Under the pieces are notes generated by a model. It was not told where the DNA came from. It did not search any database and worked only from the letters and a program-made list of their open reading frames with translations. Both the position numbers and the translations under genes were made by a program. This document shows positions 1 to 6,724 of a stretch of 15,897 nt of DNA, one piece after another. This DNA comes from an uncultured Collinsella sp. (GTDB lineage: Bacteria; Actinomycetota; Coriobacteriia; Coriobacteriales; Coriobacteriaceae): NCBI GenBank assembly GCA_900546825.1, contig UREE01000047.1, forward strand, positions 1 through 15,897, in the 5' to 3' direction. How positions within the stretch are numbered: position 1 is the first letter of the stretch; the number at the start of each line of letters is the position of its first letter.

Positions 1-19
1 GGGTTTGCAGCGTCGGCTG

Positions 20-47
20 GTTACGCGGTTTGGTAAAACCGCGTAAC
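20..47 (-). terminator. 12-bp hairpin after lacC, probable terminator
   Basis: A perfect 12-bp inverted repeat (20-31 with 36-47) encloses a 4-base loop and starts two bases past the lacC stop codon. It has no T-run on the minus strand, so it is not a textbook Rho-independent terminator. Position just past the stop suggests an RNA 3' end or stabilising hairpin. Plus-strand bases 7-20 (GCAGCGTCGGCTGG) recur nearly unchanged beside the hairpin after lacB. Confidence 0.5.
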
Positions 48-48
48 T

Positions 49-984
49 CTACAGTTCAGTCACGACAACGTTGTTGAAGATTTCATCCCAGCGGTCCATG
101 ACCAGGTGGCCGGTCTTGGGATCCATGGCGTTGAGCTTGCCGCAGGTATTGGCGGTCTTGAGCACCGTGACATCGTCGGCACCAGCAGCAATGGCATGCG
201 CAAAGCCAGCGATGGTCGAGTCGCCGGAACCCGTCGCGTTCACAGCCGCAATCGCGGGCGTCTTGGCGCGGAACGCGCGACCTTCATGGAAGCCTACCGA
301 ACCGGCAGCGCCCATCGAAACGACAACCCAGGGAATACCGGCAAAACGGTCATCGGCGGCAAGCGCCTCGCGCAGGGCATCGACATCATCGGTCGCAAAG
401 GACGTACCCAGCAGGCCGTTAATCTCGGTCAGGTTGGGCTTTACGAGCTCGGGCTTAGCGTCGGACTCCAGCGCTGCCTCCAGCGATGCACCCGAGGTGT
501 CGAGCAGCACCTTGGCGCCCGCCTCCTCGGCGATCTTGACGAGCTCGGCATAGTAGCCGGCATCGACGCCACGCGGCAGCGAGCCCGAAAGCGTCACAAC
601 GTCCGCCTTCGCCGCAAGCTCGGCGAACTTGGCCGTAAAGGCCTCGAGCTCGGCCGGGGCGATTTGCGGGCCGCTCTCCAGCAGCTCGGTCTGATTACCC
701 TCGTGCAGGATATTCAGGCAGATGCGCGTCTCACCGGCGATGGGCACAAAGTCGTTCTTGACGCCGTCGGCATCCATAAGCTCGGCCATATAGGCACCCA
801 TGTGGCCGCCGAGCAGACCGGTCGCGAGCACATCGTCGCCCAACTGCAGCAGCACACGGCTCACGTTGAGGCCCTTGCCGCCAGCGGTCTTTTCGGGCGT
901 CACACGGTTAACATCGTCGATGACCAGCTTGTCGAGCTGATAGCGCGTATCAATCGACGGGTTCATGGTAACGGTCAGAATCAT
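49..984 (-). CDS. lacC: Tagatose-6-phosphate kinase (LacC-type, PfkB family)
   Basis: Cytoplasmic sugar kinase expected to phosphorylate D-tagatose-6-phosphate to tagatose-1,6-bisphosphate with ATP. The protein is 311 residues, the usual length for LacC/FruK/PfkB kinases. It begins MILTVTMNPSID, typical of the 1-phosphofructokinase subgroup. It has the sugar-binding GGKGLNVSR at about 35-43 and the ATP/anion-hole signature ATGSGD near 250-255, where Asp255 should be the catalytic base. The start at 984 is chosen because AGGAG lies 6 bases upstream; an in-frame ATG at 1026 would place that Shine-Dalgarno inside the gene. It is last in the minus-strand lacA-lacB-lacX-lacC run, 53 bases after lacX. 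By sequence alone FruK (fructose-1-phosphate kinase) is possible; lacA and lacB upstream make LacC the better call. The aldolase lacD may lie beyond the left edge. Confidence 0.87.
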   Translation of the reverse strand: MILTVTMNPSIDTRYQLDKLVIDDVNRVTPEKTAGGKGLNVSRVLLQLGDDVLATGLLGGHMGAYMAELMDADGVKNDFVPIAGETRICLNILHEGNQTELLESGPQIAPAELEAFTAKFAELAAKADVVTLSGSLPRGVDAGYYAELVKIAEEAGAKVLLDTSGASLEAALESDAKPELVKPNLTEINGLLGTSFATDDVDALREALAADDRFAGIPWVVVSMGAAGSVGFHEGRAFRAKTPAIAAVNATGSGDSTIAGFAHAIAAGADDVTVLKTANTCGKLNAMDPKTGHLVMDRWDEIFNNVVVTEL

Positions 985-1037
985 ATTGAACTCCTGTTCC
1001 GGGGCGACATGACCCACCCCAAACATACGATAGCTCG

Positions 1038-1919
1038 TTAAAGGATCTCGATCTCAAAGCCGCGAGTGACGGTCTCCCCCGGCTTGGCCACCAGGCAGCC
1101 ACGCTTGTGCTCCAGAATATCGTCCTCGTCGGAGCAGGTGGACAGACCACCCCACGGTTCAACAGCCACAAAGTCGCCCTCGGGCTTGCTCCACACAATC
1201 AGGTACGGCATATCGGGGAACGTCAGGCGCACGCCCTTGTCCTCGGTTTTCTTGGTCAACGTAACCACGCGGCTCTCGAGCACGTCAAAGATGGTCTCTG
1301 CGAAGTCAAAGAGTTCGTGGGTCAGCGGCAGGTCATGGCCAACCATCGGGTTCTTGCTGCGATGCTCAACATCAATCAGGCCCGTCGAGGGAACGGCAGT
1401 ACAGAGCTCGGCGGCCTCGCGCTGCTCAAAACGGAGCTCGTAGTCGTCGTAGGACTCGCCCTCGTCAAGCGGGCACTTAAAGCCAGGGTGACCGCCCACA
1501 AAGAACGGCATGTCCTCGGTGCCCTCATTGGTCACCTCGTACGACACGGCCACCTTCTCCGCATCGATCGTGTAACGAGCAACGATCTTAAACGGATACG
1601 GGTACTGCTCGAGCAACTCGGCATGGTCGGCAGAGCTTAAGCTCAGCACAACCATGTTGTCGCTCTGCTCCTCGAGCTTCCACTCCTGCTTGCGAGCAAA
1701 GCCGTGGCGGGCGAGCTTGACCTCGCGGCCGCCCATGGTCATTGCGCGACCGTCACGAAGGCCGCCGCAGATCGGGAAACAAATGGGTGCCTGGCCCGAC
1801 CACACCGCCGGGTCGCCCTGCCACAGGTACTCACGGCCGTTGGCCGTAATAGAAGTGAACGACCCGCCCGCCGTGCTCAGTGCCACGCGGATAGAACCGT
1901 TATCAAGAACAAACTCCAT
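1038..1919 (-). CDS. lacX: Aldose 1-epimerase family protein, LacX-like
   Basis: A 293-residue galactose-mutarotase-fold protein, predicted cytoplasmic. Visible family features are an early glycine-rich strand (AGGSFTSI), RHGFAR at about 71-76, the GGHPGF motif around 142-147 containing the conserved histidine, and AVEPWGG near 255 containing the catalytic-type glutamate. GHPGF and EPWGG match the LacX subgroup that accompanies lactococcal lac operons. The exact substrate of LacX is uncertain; interconversion of sugar or sugar-phosphate anomers is the family inference. The start at 1919 is preferred over 1952 because a purine-rich Shine-Dalgarno-like stretch (AAAGGGAAGG) precedes it and the family domain starts there. 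It lies between lacB, across a 373-base gap, and lacC, 53 bases downstream, all on the minus strand. Confidence 0.82.
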   Translation of the reverse strand: MEFVLDNGSIRVALSTAGGSFTSITANGREYLWQGDPAVWSGQAPICFPICGGLRDGRAMTMGGREVKLARHGFARKQEWKLEEQSDNMVVLSLSSADHAELLEQYPYPFKIVARYTIDAEKVAVSYEVTNEGTEDMPFFVGGHPGFKCPLDEGESYDDYELRFEQREAAELCTAVPSTGLIDVEHRSKNPMVGHDLPLTHELFDFAETIFDVLESRVVTLTKKTEDKGVRLTFPDMPYLIVWSKPEGDFVAVEPWGGLSTCSDEDDILEHKRGCLVAKPGETVTRGFEIEIL

Positions 1920-2185
1920 AGGAGCCTTCCCTTTCTTACGACAGCCCGCCAAGTCAATAGGGCTGATAGAAAACCGGCCCGCGCCCCCTCACAGAAACGC
2001 GAGCCGTCAATTGAAAAGCTGCAGAATACCGGGTCCCGCCAAAACGAAGCCCACAAGCTCAGCAAGCAAACGTGTTATCGGAGCAGCTTACTGAACCAGA
2101 AAGCTTCGCAACAACAGCGGTAACCCCACAGGTACCCCCAACGTCAGCGAGAAGTCAGCTGGCGAGGCAAGGTGCCGTGAAGCGA

Positions 2186-2250
2186 GGCGGCATTGACCTT
2201 CTGGTCATGCCGCCGAAGCTGAACGGCAGATTGCCCGCCAGATGGCTTCG
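2186..2250 (-). repeat. Two adjacent stem-loops downstream of lacB
   Basis: Stem-loop one pairs GGCGGCA (2186-2192) plus TGACC (2194-2198) with GGTCA (2203-2207) plus TGCCGCC (2208-2214), one bulged T and a 4-base loop. Stem-loop two pairs CGAAGC (2214-2219) with GCTTCG (2245-2250) around a 25-base interior. They abut the terminator-like hairpin at 2262-2290, so three hairpins follow in series. The block resembles a mobile intergenic repeat or structured RNA; no family is recognised. Confidence 0.55.
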
Positions 2251-2261
2251 CAGCGTCGGCC

Positions 2262-2290
2262 GGTCCGGCGTTCGGTAGAACGCCGGAACC
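2262..2290 (-). terminator. Hairpin immediately after lacB, related to the one after lacC
   Basis: CCGGCGTTC (2265-2273) pairs with GAACGCCGG (2278-2286) around loop GGTA on plus (TACC on minus), extended by GGT/ACC with a short bulge. It begins just past the lacB stop. The flank at 2250-2263 (GCAGCGTCGGCCGG) matches 13 of 14 bases beside the hairpin at 20-47. No T-run follows, so termination strength is unclear. Confidence 0.5.
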
Positions 2291-2292
2291 CC

Positions 2293-2817
2293 TTAGTCGT
2301 GGTACTCGCCGCGGTCCCACTTCTCGAGGAACTCGTCAAAGAAGTGCGGGTCGGCCTGAGCCTCGGCGTCGGCCTTATTGCAGGCGTCGATCTTGGCGAT
2401 CAGAGCATCGTGCTCGGGAGTCTTCTCGTAGGGCTCCTCCAGGAAGGCAAGCATGATATCGGCCATCAGGAACTCGCCGGTGATCTTGCCGCCAAAGCCC
2501 ACGATGTTGGCGTTGAGCTCGCGACGGGCATACAGGGCAGAGGTCATGTCGCGGACCAGGGCGCAACGGGCGCCGGGAACCTTGTTGACGGCGTTGGTGA
2601 TGCCAATGCCGGTACCGCACAGGGCCACGCCAAAGTCGGCCTTGCCGCTGGCAACAGCCTCGCCCACGGCCTTGCCGTAGATGGGATAGTGCGTACGGGT
2701 GTGGCTGTAGGTGCCACAGTCGAGCACCTTGTAGCCAGCCTGCTCCAGGCGGTCGGCCAGATAGATCTTCTCGTCCGTAACGATATGGTCGCAACCGATT
2801 GCGATGGTCTTCTTCAT
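2293..2817 (-). CDS. lacB: Galactose-6-phosphate isomerase subunit LacB
   Basis: Subunit of the heteromeric LacAB isomerase that converts D-galactose-6-phosphate to D-tagatose-6-phosphate in the cytoplasm. The 174-residue protein belongs to the RpiB/LacAB family and closely resembles lactococcal LacB (about 171 residues). It has IAIGCDHIVTD at the N terminus, DCGTYSHTRTHYPIYGKAVGEAV, the ALCGTGIGI motif with Cys67 as the likely catalytic-site cysteine, RDMTSALYARRELNANI, and the hallmark C terminus EFLEKWDRGEYHD. AAAGGA lies about 8 bases upstream of the ATG. It follows lacA by 63 bases on the same strand and is presumably co-transcribed with it. A hairpin follows the stop codon, so part of the transcript may end here. 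Confidence 0.96.
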   Translation of the reverse strand: MKKTIAIGCDHIVTDEKIYLADRLEQAGYKVLDCGTYSHTRTHYPIYGKAVGEAVASGKADFGVALCGTGIGITNAVNKVPGARCALVRDMTSALYARRELNANIVGFGGKITGEFLMADIMLAFLEEPYEKTPEHDALIAKIDACNKADAEAQADPHFFDEFLEKWDRGEYHD

Positions 2818-2880
2818 CAGAACGTCCTTTCGTCTGAATTCACAAGTTGAGGTAGAAGTTCGAGTTCTCGGTGGCTCTCG

Positions 2881-3309
2881 TTAGGCCATCTTGTTGAGCA
2901 TGTCGACACGGATCTGGTGACGGCCGCCGGCGTACTGGGCGCGCAGGAACTCGCGGGCGATCTTCTTGGCGACCTCGGTGCCCACAACGCCCGGGCCCAT
3001 GGTGACCATGCGCGAACCGTTGTGCTCGCGGGTCATGTAAGCGGAACGCTCGTCGGAAATGTTGGCGACGACCATGCCCTTGATCTTGACGGCGGCCATA
3101 TAGGAGCCGACGCCGTACTTATCGAATGCGAAGCCCTGGGAATCCTTGTGCTCCAGCAGGTCCTTGGCAACGGCGGTCGCGGAATCGACAAAGTCCGCGG
3201 CAGGGGTCTCGGAATAGTCGACGACCTCGTGACCGTCGGCGATGAGCATCTCCTTGATGGACTCCTTCATCGACATACCGTCGGCATCGGAAGCGATTAC
3301 AACCCTCAT
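2881..3309 (-). CDS. lacA: Galactose-6-phosphate isomerase subunit LacA
   Basis: Partner of LacB in galactose-6-phosphate isomerase, the first step of the tagatose-6-phosphate pathway. It has 142 residues, matching the usual LacA length. Diagnostic stretches are DADGMSMKESIKEML near the start, FDKYGVGSYMAAVKIKGMV in the middle, SDERSAYMTREHN, and the near-invariant C terminus GGRHQIRVDMLNKM. As expected for LacA, it lacks the CGTGIG cysteine motif found in LacB. AGGAGG lies 5 bases before the ATG. It is the first gene of the minus-strand lac run and has a roughly 300-base control region upstream with TGTTC/GAACA palindromes overlapping a promoter-like sequence, so it is probably the regulated head of the lacAB(XC) transcript. 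Confidence 0.96.
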   Translation of the reverse strand: MRVVIASDADGMSMKESIKEMLIADGHEVVDYSETPAADFVDSATAVAKDLLEHKDSQGFAFDKYGVGSYMAAVKIKGMVVANISDERSAYMTREHNGSRMVTMGPGVVGTEVAKKIAREFLRAQYAGGRHQIRVDMLNKMA

Positions 3310-3403
3310 GACATCCTCCTTGAGAGATACGCTGGCGCGTAGTTTCTGTTTGGAAGTGTTGAATCGCGTTCAGGTCCGGGCATCTGAATGTGCGGTTCTT
3401 CAC

Positions 3404-3437
3404 TGTTCATGTTTATTTGAACACATTCGAACATTAA
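3404..3437 (-). promoter_or_regulatory. Candidate DeoR/LacR operator at the lacA promoter
   Basis: TGTTCA (3404-3409) and TGAACA (3418-3423) form an inverted repeat; a second GAACA follows at 3429-3433, exactly 10 bp after the GAACA at 3419-3423. The cluster overlaps the proposed -10 element, as expected for a repressor site. The half-site also occurs before lacR and gatA in this window. The operator role is inference. Confidence 0.5.
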
Positions 3438-3443
3438 CTGCAA
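3415..3443 (-). promoter_or_regulatory. Candidate lacA promoter
   Basis: On the minus strand TTGCAG (3443-3438) is followed after 17 bases by TCAAAT (3420-3415). This is a reasonable sigma-70-type -35/-10 pair about 100 bases upstream of lacA in an AT-rich patch. No transcript data support it. Confidence 0.4.
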
Positions 3444-3459
3444 CAACTATTTGTTTATC

Positions 3460-3479
3460 TTTGTTCTTTTTTGAACAAA
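3460..3479. promoter_or_regulatory. Upstream inverted repeat TTTGTTC-N6-GAACAAA
   Basis: A perfect 7-bp inverted repeat with a 6-base T-only centre, upstream of the lacA promoter. It shares TGTTC/GAACA half-sites with the operator cluster at 3404-3437 and could be an auxiliary LacR-type site. Confidence 0.45.
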
Positions 3480-3543
3480 TACCATTCACGGATGATTGCT
3501 GACCGTTTGGGTCTGGCGCGGACGTAGCGACCATGTGTTCAGC

Positions 3544-3580
3544 AAACAAAAGGGCGGCCGAGAACGTGTCTCGGCCACCC
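3544..3580 (-). terminator. Rho-independent terminator after the membrane-protein gene
   Basis: GGCCGAGA (3556-3563) pairs with TCTCGGCC (3569-3576) around a 5-base loop. Three more GC pairs (3552-3554 with 3578-3580) lie beyond one mismatch. On the minus strand the stem is followed by CCCTTTTGTTTG, a good T-tract. It sits 37 bases past the stop at 3617. Confidence 0.75.
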
Positions 3581-3616
3581 TTCGGCGGTATTCCCCGGTA
3601 TATACAGCTGTTTTAG

Positions 3617-4630
3617 CTACTCAGACCGTCCGCCCTTTTTGGCATGTCTGGACGGAGCGCTCAAGAAACGACCCGTCAGATAGTTCGCGGGACCGGAGAT
3701 ATCGATCCCCAGCAGCACGTGTCCTAGCCATAGGAACGCCACGAGCACCAGTAGAGGAATCACACACGAGGTCACGATCATCACGATGACGCCTTCGATC
3801 AGATCCGTCACCTGATGCACGATCTCATCGGTCATCTGCTTGGCACCGCTGGTCACCGATGTGACGAGACCCGAGGCGCCGTCGGCAAGCTGCTCAAGCA
3901 CATTCTTGGACTCTGTGGACTCGGTCTTTTTCTTGCTTGCTTTGGAGCTGTCGCCATCTGCCACACCCGCAGCGTCGGCCGCCTTTTGCTCGGCTTGCTC
4001 GATGCTCACTCGATACGTTTCGTCGACCTTTTGCGACACCCATACGCTTGCAGGCACCAAGGCCATTCCGATCATGGCGACCACCAGCACGCGAGTCGCC
4101 ACGCGGCGCAAGACGGCGCTCGTGCTCCAGCGCCCGTGAATGCCGAGCGACACCGCAAAGAGCACCAGCGCAAACGGGATCAGGATGCCCAGGCCAACCG
4201 ACCACAAAATGGTCAGCAGGTATTTCTCGAGGTAGAGCACGGCAAGCACGATGCCCAGGTTACCCGAAAGCTGTGCGAGCTGCTCGGCAACCGGCGTTCC
4301 CGTATCTCCAGGCAGCGCGGTAATGCCCGCAGACAGCGCCACGCACGAGGTCGTGAGCGCCAGTACGTTGCCTTTCTTTTGGTCGATGACCTCGATGGTG
4401 GAGTCCCAAGTCTTGGTATCGGCAAAATGTGGGCGAGCGACAAATCCCGACAGCAACGCCAGCACCACGAGCGCAACGATAAAGCCAATCTGCAACTTTT
4501 TGTTTGCGCACACGACATCGGACAGGCTGGGCTGCAGCTCGGTTACCGTCGTGTGCTCGGTTATCTGGACAGGACGCCCATGAGCCATCTCGTGCGCGTC
4601 TCTCTTTTGAATCAATCCGTTGTCCGGCAT
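3617..4630 (-). CDS. Hypothetical multi-pass membrane protein
   Basis: Not recognised as a known family. The 337-residue protein has a polar N terminus of about 45 residues and hydrophobic segments near 46-65, 88-106, 125-162 (long enough for two), 179-198 and 279-306. Between about 205 and 275 is a charged, Ala/Lys/Ser-rich region with predicted coiled-coil or linker character. The C terminus is basic. This suggests a cytoplasmic-membrane protein with a large soluble loop. The start at 4630 is supported by GAGGAGGT 8 bases upstream. It has its own terminator and a candidate -10, so it is probably a monocistronic unit lying between lacA and lacF on the same strand. A role in lactose use is not indicated by sequence. 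Confidence 0.75.
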   Translation of the reverse strand: MPDNGLIQKRDAHEMAHGRPVQITEHTTVTELQPSLSDVVCANKKLQIGFIVALVVLALLSGFVARPHFADTKTWDSTIEVIDQKKGNVLALTTSCVALSAGITALPGDTGTPVAEQLAQLSGNLGIVLAVLYLEKYLLTILWSVGLGILIPFALVLFAVSLGIHGRWSTSAVLRRVATRVLVVAMIGMALVPASVWVSQKVDETYRVSIEQAEQKAADAAGVADGDSSKASKKKTESTESKNVLEQLADGASGLVTSVTSGAKQMTDEIVHQVTDLIEGVIVMIVTSCVIPLLVLVAFLWLGHVLLGIDISGPANYLTGRFLSAPSRHAKKGGRSE

Positions 4631-4668
4631 TTGGATACCTCCTCAGTCCGGTCTGTAATGCGGTGGAT

Positions 4669-4674
4669 AGTATA
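4669..4674 (-). promoter_or_regulatory. Candidate -10 for the membrane-protein gene
   Basis: Minus-strand TATACT lies 38 bases before the start codon, leaving a short leader with a strong GAGGAGGT. The region 17 bases further upstream (around 4692-4697) is a poor -35 match, so only the -10 is offered. Confidence 0.35.
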
Positions 4675-4724
4675 CCCACCCAGTAAAAAAACCGAACGGG
4701 AGGGCGTGCAGAAGCCCCAAGGTT

Positions 4725-4816
4725 GTCCCCAACGACTAGTCGTTTAGGAACGTCCCCAATGACTAAAGGAGTGTCCCAAACTGCCGGCAGATAAGGAACA
4801 TCCCCAAGTGCCGGGT
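4725..4816. repeat. Tandem 48-bp palindromic module, two copies
   Basis: Copy one begins at 4725 and copy two at 4773. Each has a GTCCC-A opening, a palindrome, AGGAAC, then (G/A)TCCCCAA followed by half of that palindrome. In copy one the palindrome is AACGACTAGTCGTT (4731-4744) and the half is TGACTA. In copy two it is CTGCCGGCAG (4781-4790) and the half is GTGCCGG. The four TCCC units start at 4725, 4752, 4773 and 4800. The arrangement resembles intergenic repeats that I associate with IS200/REP-type transposases in gut Actinobacteria; that association is from memory and unchecked. Confidence 0.7.
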
Positions 4817-4823
4817 AAACAGA

Positions 4824-4857
4824 AAAAGCCCTACCGCGAGTTTGCGGCAGAGCTTTT
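4824..4857 (-). terminator. Rho-independent terminator after lacF
   Basis: A 14-bp stem (4824-4837 with 4844-4857, including two G-U pairs on RNA) with a 6-base loop, beginning 27 bases past the lacF stop. On the minus strand the stem ends in GGGCTTTTTCTGTTT, giving a U-tract. The opposite strand also has flanking A/T bases, so weak bidirectional action is possible. Confidence 0.75.
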
Positions 4858-4884
4858 GGAAGGGGACTTGGTTGTGAAGGCTCG

Positions 4885-5223
4885 TTAGGCGAGCTTGGCC
4901 TCGAGTTCGGCGATGCGCTTGTAGGCATCGATGGTAAAGCGGGCCTGCTTCTCCAGGATCATGGTGGTCATGAGAGTATCCTGAGCGTGAGCCATGATGA
5001 AAGTCATCTCCATCTCGCCGCCGCCGGCCTCCTGCGAAAGCAGCTTGGTCTGCGTGTCGTGGGCGCCGATGAGCGCATCGCTGGCATCCTTGTGCAGCTG
5101 CTCGGCCTTCTCAAAATCACCCTCGCGAGCAGCATCGAGCGCTGCAAGCAGATCGGTCTGGGCGTCGCCCGCGTATGCGACAATCTCGAATCCAACCATC
5201 GAGATTTCTTCTTTGGTTGCCAT
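4885..5223 (-). CDS. lacF: PTS lactose-specific EIIA component
   Basis: Cytoplasmic phosphocarrier that takes phosphate from HPr and passes it to the EIIB domain of LacE. The 112-residue protein has the length and all-helical pattern of the PTS EIIA-Lac/cellobiose family: ISMVGFEIVAYAGDA at the N terminus, LHKDASDALIGAHDTQTKLL in the middle, and the active-site motif FIMAHAQDTLMT, where His79 should carry the phosphate and Asp82 corresponds to the metal-binding aspartate of EIIA-Lac trimers. AAAGGA sits about 8 bases before the ATG. It is separated from lacE by the lacI-like gene and lies on the opposite strand, unlike the contiguous lacFE order of lactococci, so it must be separately transcribed. 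A cellobiose/diacetylchitobiose EIIA would look similar; LacE and LacG favour lactose. Confidence 0.9.
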   Translation of the reverse strand: MATKEEISMVGFEIVAYAGDAQTDLLAALDAAREGDFEKAEQLHKDASDALIGAHDTQTKLLSQEAGGGEMEMTFIMAHAQDTLMTTMILEKQARFTIDAYKRIAELEAKLA

Positions 5224-5347
5224 ATTGCGTTCCTTTCACATATGAACCAATGGAGAGCATCGCGTCCGGGCATACGCGCTGCGCTGTGTATGGTAGAAAC
5301 ATTAACATTCAAACAAAAAAGAACAGCGCAAAACGCAATTTCGAGCT

Positions 5348-5377
5348 ATGAACGGTTGCTTTTCGCCCGTGAACGGT
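5348..5377 (-). promoter_or_regulatory. Paired 9-mer direct repeat (LytTR-like), upstream of lacF
   Basis: On the minus strand ACCGTTCAC (5377-5369) and ACCGTTCAT (5356-5348) are separated by 12 bases, a 21-bp period. This fits the published LytTR-type pattern of imperfect 9-mers with 12-13 bp spacers. The pair lies about 125-155 bases upstream of lacF and points toward it. A very similar pair lies at 13552-13581. No LytTR gene is in the window, so the binding protein is unknown. Confidence 0.45.
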
Positions 5378-5444
5378 TTTTAAACCAATCCGAACAATAT
5401 CAAACACCAAACACAATTATCGGCAACCCAAACAGGTCTTTACC

Positions 5445-6449
5445 CTAGCGTACATCGCGCACCGTATCGCCCTCGACGAGCACGCCCGGAAACAGCATGT
5501 GCTCCACACCAGGTGCAACGCCCTCGGCGCCAGCAATCTTGTCGACCGCCCACATGCCGACGCGCTTGTTGTCAAAACGCACCGTGGTCAGGCGACGATC
5601 GGGCACGATATCGCCCAGGCTGTCATCAACACCCACCACGCTCACGTCCTGGGGCACGCGCTTCCCGCGCGACTCGAGTCCACGGATGCAGCCGTAGGCC
5701 ATGGCGTCGTTGGAAGCATAAATGGCCGTACAGGTCGAATCGTCCGCAAGCACCTTGCCGGCAGCATATCCGCTCTGTGCCGTCCAATCGCCACGGACGA
5801 GTCGCGGCGGCTCAATACCATGCGCACGCAATGTCTCACGCCAGCCCTCCTCGCGCCGCATGCCCGAAAGCGAGCGCTCGGGACACGAGATAAAGTGCAC
5901 GGTCTTGTGCCCCTGCCCCAGCAAGTACTCGACAACCTGGCGCGAGCAATCGAACTGGTCGTTGTCGACCGTCGAGCACAGCGGGTGCTCCAACATGGTA
6001 ACGAGCACCGTCTGCATGCCGGGCAGCGGCTCAAAGGTGCCAAAATCCGCCGGCATGCGGTTCATGATCACGACCATGCCGTCCACCGGCAGCGCGCTCA
6101 TGCGCGACGATGCGCTCTCGAGGGTATAGGGATGTCCATCTACTTTAGTAAGGGTGATGGCATAGCCGTGCTTGTCGGCGGCGGCGGCAAAACCCTCCAT
6201 ACGGTCGAGGTTGCCGGTGCCGGTAATGTTGAACATGGCGACGCCGACCGTCTTGAACTTGCCGCGGCGCAGTGACCGGCCGGCAAAGTTTGGACGGTAG
6301 CCAAGTTCGCGCATGGCGGCGCGCACGCGCTCCTTGGTCTCGGGGCGCACGCTGGGCGAATCGTGCACGGTGCGCGAGACCGTCTGTTCCGAGACGCCCG
6401 CGAGGCGCGCCACATCCTTAACGGAAACCGATTTTTTAACAGCGGCCAT
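5445..6449 (-). CDS. LacI-family transcriptional regulator
   Basis: A 334-residue LacI/GalR-type repressor. The N-terminal helix-turn-helix reads VSVKDVARLAGVSEQTVSRTVHD, followed by the hinge region (RPNFAGRSLRRGK) and a periplasmic-binding-protein-like sugar-sensing domain with TVGVAMFNI, a PVDGMVVI segment, AIYASNDAMAYGCIRGL and DVSVVGVDDS. The start at 6449 (MAAVKKS) is preferred; ATG codons at 6488 and 6479 lack Shine-Dalgarno sequences, and the chosen one has only a weak AGAAAG. It sits between lacF (same strand, downstream) and lacE (divergent). Two matching LacI-type palindromes occur in the lacI-lacE gap, so it probably controls lacE-lacG and perhaps itself in response to a lactose-derived sugar. 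The effector is not deducible. Confidence 0.9.
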   Translation of the reverse strand: MAAVKKSVSVKDVARLAGVSEQTVSRTVHDSPSVRPETKERVRAAMRELGYRPNFAGRSLRRGKFKTVGVAMFNITGTGNLDRMEGFAAAADKHGYAITLTKVDGHPYTLESASSRMSALPVDGMVVIMNRMPADFGTFEPLPGMQTVLVTMLEHPLCSTVDNDQFDCSRQVVEYLLGQGHKTVHFISCPERSLSGMRREEGWRETLRAHGIEPPRLVRGDWTAQSGYAAGKVLADDSTCTAIYASNDAMAYGCIRGLESRGKRVPQDVSVVGVDDSLGDIVPDRRLTTVRFDNKRVGMWAVDKIAGAEGVAPGVEHMLFPGVLVEGDTVRDVR

Positions 6450-6607
6450 AGGTCGATCTTTCTGTGTCAACGATGCCATTGATGGCATCTTGCGCAGTCA
6501 TTTTGAACACATTTAAGTATATCCAACGTCTCTCCAACGATACGCTTACCACCCAAAACCTACCGTTCACCGACAATTCTGCTTCGCCGAACGGCTTTTG
6601 TCGCCCA

Positions 6608-6625
6608 AATGTTAACGTTGCCATT
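6608..6625. promoter_or_regulatory. LacI-type operator, distal copy
   Basis: AATGTTAACGTTGCCATT, an 18-bp imperfect palindrome with the central CG typical of LacI-family operators. Its reverse complement matches the copy at 6728-6745 at nearly every position. Confidence 0.6.
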
Positions 6626-6724
6626 GTGCAAACACAGAGCCACCGGGCGGCTCAATCGTTTACACGCAAGGAATCGACGGTCCACAGGCACAGGGGCCAC
6701 CGATTCACATCTTTTTTTGTGTCG

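Larger units (their letters stand above)
1920..2292 (-). other. Structured non-coding gap inside the lac gene run
   Basis: 373 bases between lacB and lacX with no supportable gene. Reading from lacB it holds the TACC-loop hairpin (2262-2290), two further stem-loops (2214-2250 and 2186-2214), then about 260 bases without obvious repeats up to lacX. Short open frames on either strand have neither a ribosome site nor recognisable sequence. It may be a repeat insertion, a processing or attenuation region, or the leader of a separate lacXC transcript. I see no clear promoter consensus just before lacX. Confidence 0.6.

Noticed and set aside
106..1041. Open frame (about 311 codons) on plus, opposite lacC
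   Set aside because: lacC has all kinase motifs on minus. The plus frame has no family resemblance and no Shine-Dalgarno.
3965..3978. Further copy of the GCAGCGTCGGC motif
   Set aside because: It lies in the coding sequence of the membrane protein, with no adjacent hairpin, and is best explained by common codons for Ala-Ala-Asp-Ala.
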